This document shows positions 5,032 to 7,118 of a stretch of DNA of 7,118 nucleotides, one piece after another. Location: assembly GCA_030592225.1 (NCBI GenBank), contig JAUVJT010000112.1, forward strand, positions 1 through 7,118, written 5' to 3'. This stretch comes from Candidatus Stahliibacteriota bacterium (lineage in GTDB: Bacteria; Hydrothermota; Tepidihabitantia; B3-TA06). Made by a program: the position numbers and the translations under genes. The notes under the pieces were generated by a model. The model ran no database searches and was not told the DNA's origin. It saw nothing but the letters and a program-made list of their open reading frames with translations. Every line of letters begins with the position of its first letter. The first letter of the stretch is position 1.

Positions 5032-6218
5032 TGGCCTTGCTTATCGATCACGATCTATGTACACTCTGCGAGGCGTGTATTCCCGTATGTCCTTTCGGCT
5101 CCCTGGAAATCAAGGAGGGCAAGCTCCTCGTTGATGAAAGCTGCACTTTGTGCGGCGCCTGCGTTCCCGAATGGCCGGTTTCAGCGCTATTGATAGAAGA
5201 GATTGAGAAGGATTCCGGAATCAATACTGGGGACTGGCGTGGAATCTGGGTTTTTGCAGAACAGCGCTGGGGTAAAATACAATCCTGTTCCTACGAGCTT
5301 CTGGGCGCCGCCCGAAGACTTGCCGAGAAACTCGAAGTCCCGGTTACGGTCCTACTGCTGGGAGCTAAGGTCAAGGAACCGAATTCGCTTCTGACCGCTG
5401 GAGCGGACGAGGTGCTTTTTGTAACTGACGCAGCCCTGGAGAATTTCGGGGTGGAACCCTACTCCAAAGTGATTGCCGATCTTATCAGCGAACGCAAGCC
5501 TGAAATCGTACTGGGAGGCGCCACCGCCATCGGGCGTTCGCTTCTGTCAAGGATTGCGGTTAAAGTAAAGGCAGGACTCACCGCAGACTGCACCGGACTG
5601 GACATAGACACCGAGAAGCGGCTCCTGCTGCAGACCCGACCCGCGTTCGGCGGCAACATCATGGCCACCATCGTCTGTCCGGAACACCGCCCCCAGATGG
5701 CCACGGTGCGGCCCAAGGTAATGAAGCCCTTGGAAAATACTTACGACTCCAAGGGTTCGGTCACTAAAATATCAACGGACGTTCCCGCCAACCGGGTGCG
5801 CTTCCTGGAATTCGTTGCCGACGATACCTCCCGCGTAAACATCGCTGCGGCTGACGTTATCGTCACCGGCGGCAGGGGGGTTCAGGACCCCAAGAACTTT
5901 TCCATGATAGAAGAGTTGGCCGACCTTCTGGGCGGTGCAGTGGGCGCGTCGCGCTCCGCAGTGGATGCGGGCTGGATCAACTACTCCCACCAGGTGGGAC
6001 AGACGGGAAGAACCGTCTCCCCCAAGCTCTACATCGCGCTTGGAGTATCGGGAGCCATCCAACACCTGGTAGGAATGCAATCTTCGGACTACATCATCGC
6101 GGTGAATAAGGATCCCAACGCCCCCATATTCAAGGTGGCCGACGTGGGTATAGTGGGCGACCTTTTCGAAGTCGTACCCAAACTAATTGCTGAAGTCAAG
6201 CGCCGCAAAGGAACCTGA
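5031..6218 (+). CDS. etfA: Electron transfer flavoprotein alpha subunit with N-terminal ferredoxin domain
   Basis: EtfA carries the FAD of the ETF heterodimer. At 395 residues it is longer than a plain EtfA (about 310-330) because residues 1-60 are a two-cluster ferredoxin domain. Motif 1 is complete (C10, C13, C16, C20-P). Motif 2 reads C38, C41, C44 but W48-P where Cys is expected. Residues about 70-240 form the N-terminal ETF domain. The C-terminal FAD domain is intact: GGRG (280-283), SRSAVDAGW (307-315), TGRTVSPKLYIALGVSGAIQ (325-344) and SSDYIIAVN (351-359). This matches the ETF alpha signature. The start is set by the TGATG overlap with etfB, with AAGGG 9 nt upstream, implying coupled translation. 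Ferredoxin-fused EtfA occurs in electron-bifurcating complexes such as the Acetobacterium Lct and Car enzymes; no dehydrogenase partner is in the window. Confidence 0.95.
   Translation: MALLIDHDLCTLCEACIPVCPFGSLEIKEGKLLVDESCTLCGACVPEWPVSALLIEEIEKDSGINTGDWRGIWVFAEQRWGKIQSCSYELLGAARRLAEKLEVPVTVLLLGAKVKEPNSLLTAGADEVLFVTDAALENFGVEPYSKVIADLISERKPEIVLGGATAIGRSLLSRIAVKVKAGLTADCTGLDIDTEKRLLLQTRPAFGGNIMATIVCPEHRPQMATVRPKVMKPLENTYDSKGSVTKISTDVPANRVRFLEFVADDTSRVNIAAADVIVTGGRGVQDPKNFSMIEELADLLGGAVGASRSAVDAGWINYSHQVGQTGRTVSPKLYIALGVSGAIQHLVGMQSSDYIIAVNKDPNAPIFKVADVGIVGDLFEVVPKLIAEVKRRKGT
5172..5174 (+). other. Trp codon replacing the eighth cluster-ligand Cys in EtfA
   Basis: Codon 48 is TGG in CVPEWPVSAL, where bacterial 2[4Fe-4S] domains have CxxxCP. 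TGC or TGT would each be one base away. By the usual crossed ligation, the cluster bound by C10, C13 and C16 loses its fourth ligand, while C38, C41, C44 and C20 still complete the other cluster. Confidence 0.8.
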
Positions 6219-6281
6219 TTCCACTCACCCTGCCCGACTTTCGAAAACCATTGCCCAAAACGACGCATAAGGACAACAAGC

Positions 6282-6908
6282 ATGCCTGATACACCCCGTG
6301 AAAAATCAAACAGGATACTCGCAGGAGTAACAGGCAGGGCAGGATCAGGTAAAACCACCTTTGCCAGAATGCTTGCCCGGAAAGGCGCGCTGCACCTTGA
6401 GGCTGACAGCATCGCCTGGACACTCTACTCCCACCCCACAATCAAAAAGAATCTAAAAGAAACCTTCGGCAAAAAGATATTCGATCGTACCGGCGAGGTT
6501 GACCGCCAAACCCTGGGGAAGATTGTGTTTTGCGACCCCGATGAGCTTACCCGCCTTAACGCCATCATGCACCCTACCCTTGAAGGAGAGCTGCGTTACC
6601 GCATCAATCATGCCGCAGAAAGAGTCGTGATACTGGACGCCGCCCTGCTCCTTGACTGGTCCATAGCCAAAGAGTGCAATTTTATCATAGGTCTTGAAAC
6701 CTCTGAAGTCGTCTCCATTATAAGACTGAAGCGCAAAAAGATGCCGCGCGACAAAGCCAAGCTTATACTGACTACACAGCGTTCCATAGAAGAGTTCAGG
6801 GAACTCTGCGACATCATGGTGGAAAACAACGGCGATCCGGAAGACTTAGAGCTTGAAGCGGAAAAGATATGGAAAAGTCTGGTTCTACCCCTCCTCAAAG
6901 AAATCTGA
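6282..6908 (+). CDS. coaE: Dephospho-CoA kinase
   Basis: CoaE phosphorylates the 3'-hydroxyl of dephospho-CoA with ATP, the last step of CoA synthesis, in the cytoplasm. The 208-residue length is typical. The P-loop is GRAGSGKT (18-25). EADSIAW (40-46) stands for the family DADxIA; the first Asp is Glu here while the second, D42, is kept. DRQTLGKIVF (74-83), the following IMHP (95-98), LDAALLLDW (118-126, usually LDxPLLFE) and the basic segment RLKRKK (148-153) follow in family order. The late VENNGDPEDLE (180-190) matches the usual IDNNGSxEEL. The ATG at 6282 has AAGGA 8 nt upstream. It lies 63 nt after etfA with no terminator between, so it may be cotranscribed. Substitutions make it divergent, but the motif order is clear. 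Confidence 0.92.
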   Translation: MPDTPREKSNRILAGVTGRAGSGKTTFARMLARKGALHLEADSIAWTLYSHPTIKKNLKETFGKKIFDRTGEVDRQTLGKIVFCDPDELTRLNAIMHPTLEGELRYRINHAAERVVILDAALLLDWSIAKECNFIIGLETSEVVSIIRLKRKKMPRDKAKLILTTQRSIEEFRELCDIMVENNGDPEDLELEAEKIWKSLVLPLLKEI

Positions 6909-6964
6909 CCATTACCCAACCTGGCACCCCTACATTAAAGAATCGCCAATAACCGTCCCGGAGC

Positions 6965-6992
6965 TTGACACGCTCTCTTTTTTAACTATACT
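6965..6992 (+). promoter_or_regulatory. Sigma70-type promoter for the next gene
   Basis: TTGACA (6965-6970) and TATACT (6987-6992) are separated by 16 nt rich in T, with an AT-rich start region near 6999. GAGC and GCTC flank the -35 (6961-6964, 6972-6975) and are followed by TCTTTTTT, which could act as a very weak terminator for coaE. No better terminator is visible after coaE. Confidence 0.7.
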
Positions 6993-7118
6993 TTTTATTA
7001 GGTGATTGACCACGAGATCGGAGTAAGTATAATAGGATTAGATGGGACTATTATCGCATTCGAGGTTGTTTACTAGTGAGCGCCATGCAAGAAATTACTA
7101 TAAGAAGTTACGATGGAG
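6993..7118 (+). other. Leader and possible start of an unidentified gene
   Basis: Downstream of the promoter several starts compete, and too little protein is left to identify. An ATG at 7085 (MQEITIRSYDG, open to the edge) has a GTG three codons earlier at 7076 but no clear SD. An ATG at 7042 (MGLLSHSRLF, also open) has AGGA 4 nt upstream. A 24-codon ORF from GTG 7002 ends in TAG at 7074-7076, overlapping the GTG at 7076. None is convincing alone. Confidence 0.3.

Overview
The window is bacterial: it has sigma70-type promoters, Shine-Dalgarno (SD) sites and type II fatty-acid synthesis genes. A V-type (not F-type) rotary ATPase and a ferredoxin-fused electron transfer flavoprotein (ETF) point to an anaerobe, perhaps an uncultured lineage. 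I cannot name the phylum from sequence alone. Base composition and gene style look uniform; I see no insertion sequence, phage gene, tRNA, rRNA or CRISPR.

Left block (1-1382, + strand): the end of a V-type ATPase operon, namely the C-terminus of subunit I, the proteolipid subunit K and stator subunit E, closed by a strong hairpin terminator. Subunit K carries the full set of residues that bind Na+ in Enterococcus NtpK, so the enzyme is probably Na+-coupled.

Middle (1415-2668): a convergent minus-strand gene for a secreted, C-terminally anchored DUF2330 protein, with a clear promoter and SD. It shares a 252-bp divergent intergenic region with acpP, which has its own clear promoter pointing right.

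Right block (2669-6908, + strand): acpP, fabF, etfB, etfA and coaE, probably at least partly cotranscribed. AcpP and FabF are the acyl carrier and condensing enzyme of fatty-acid elongation. CoaE makes CoA, the source of the ACP phosphopantetheine arm. EtfBA is a flavoprotein electron carrier whose alpha subunit begins with a two-cluster ferredoxin domain. A possible separate promoter lies before etfB.

Two single-base anomalies stand out in the ETF pair. etfB has an in-frame TAA at codon 150 of 264 with perfect conservation of frame and family sequence on both sides. The ferredoxin domain of etfA has Trp in place of the last cluster-ligand Cys. Either they are real (decay or altered chemistry) or they are sequence errors.

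The last 210 bases hold a good promoter (6965-6992) and a leader to a gene whose start cannot be settled. I do not see a new multi-gene system here; the best leads are the ETF anomalies, the Na+ signature and the anchored DUF2330 protein.
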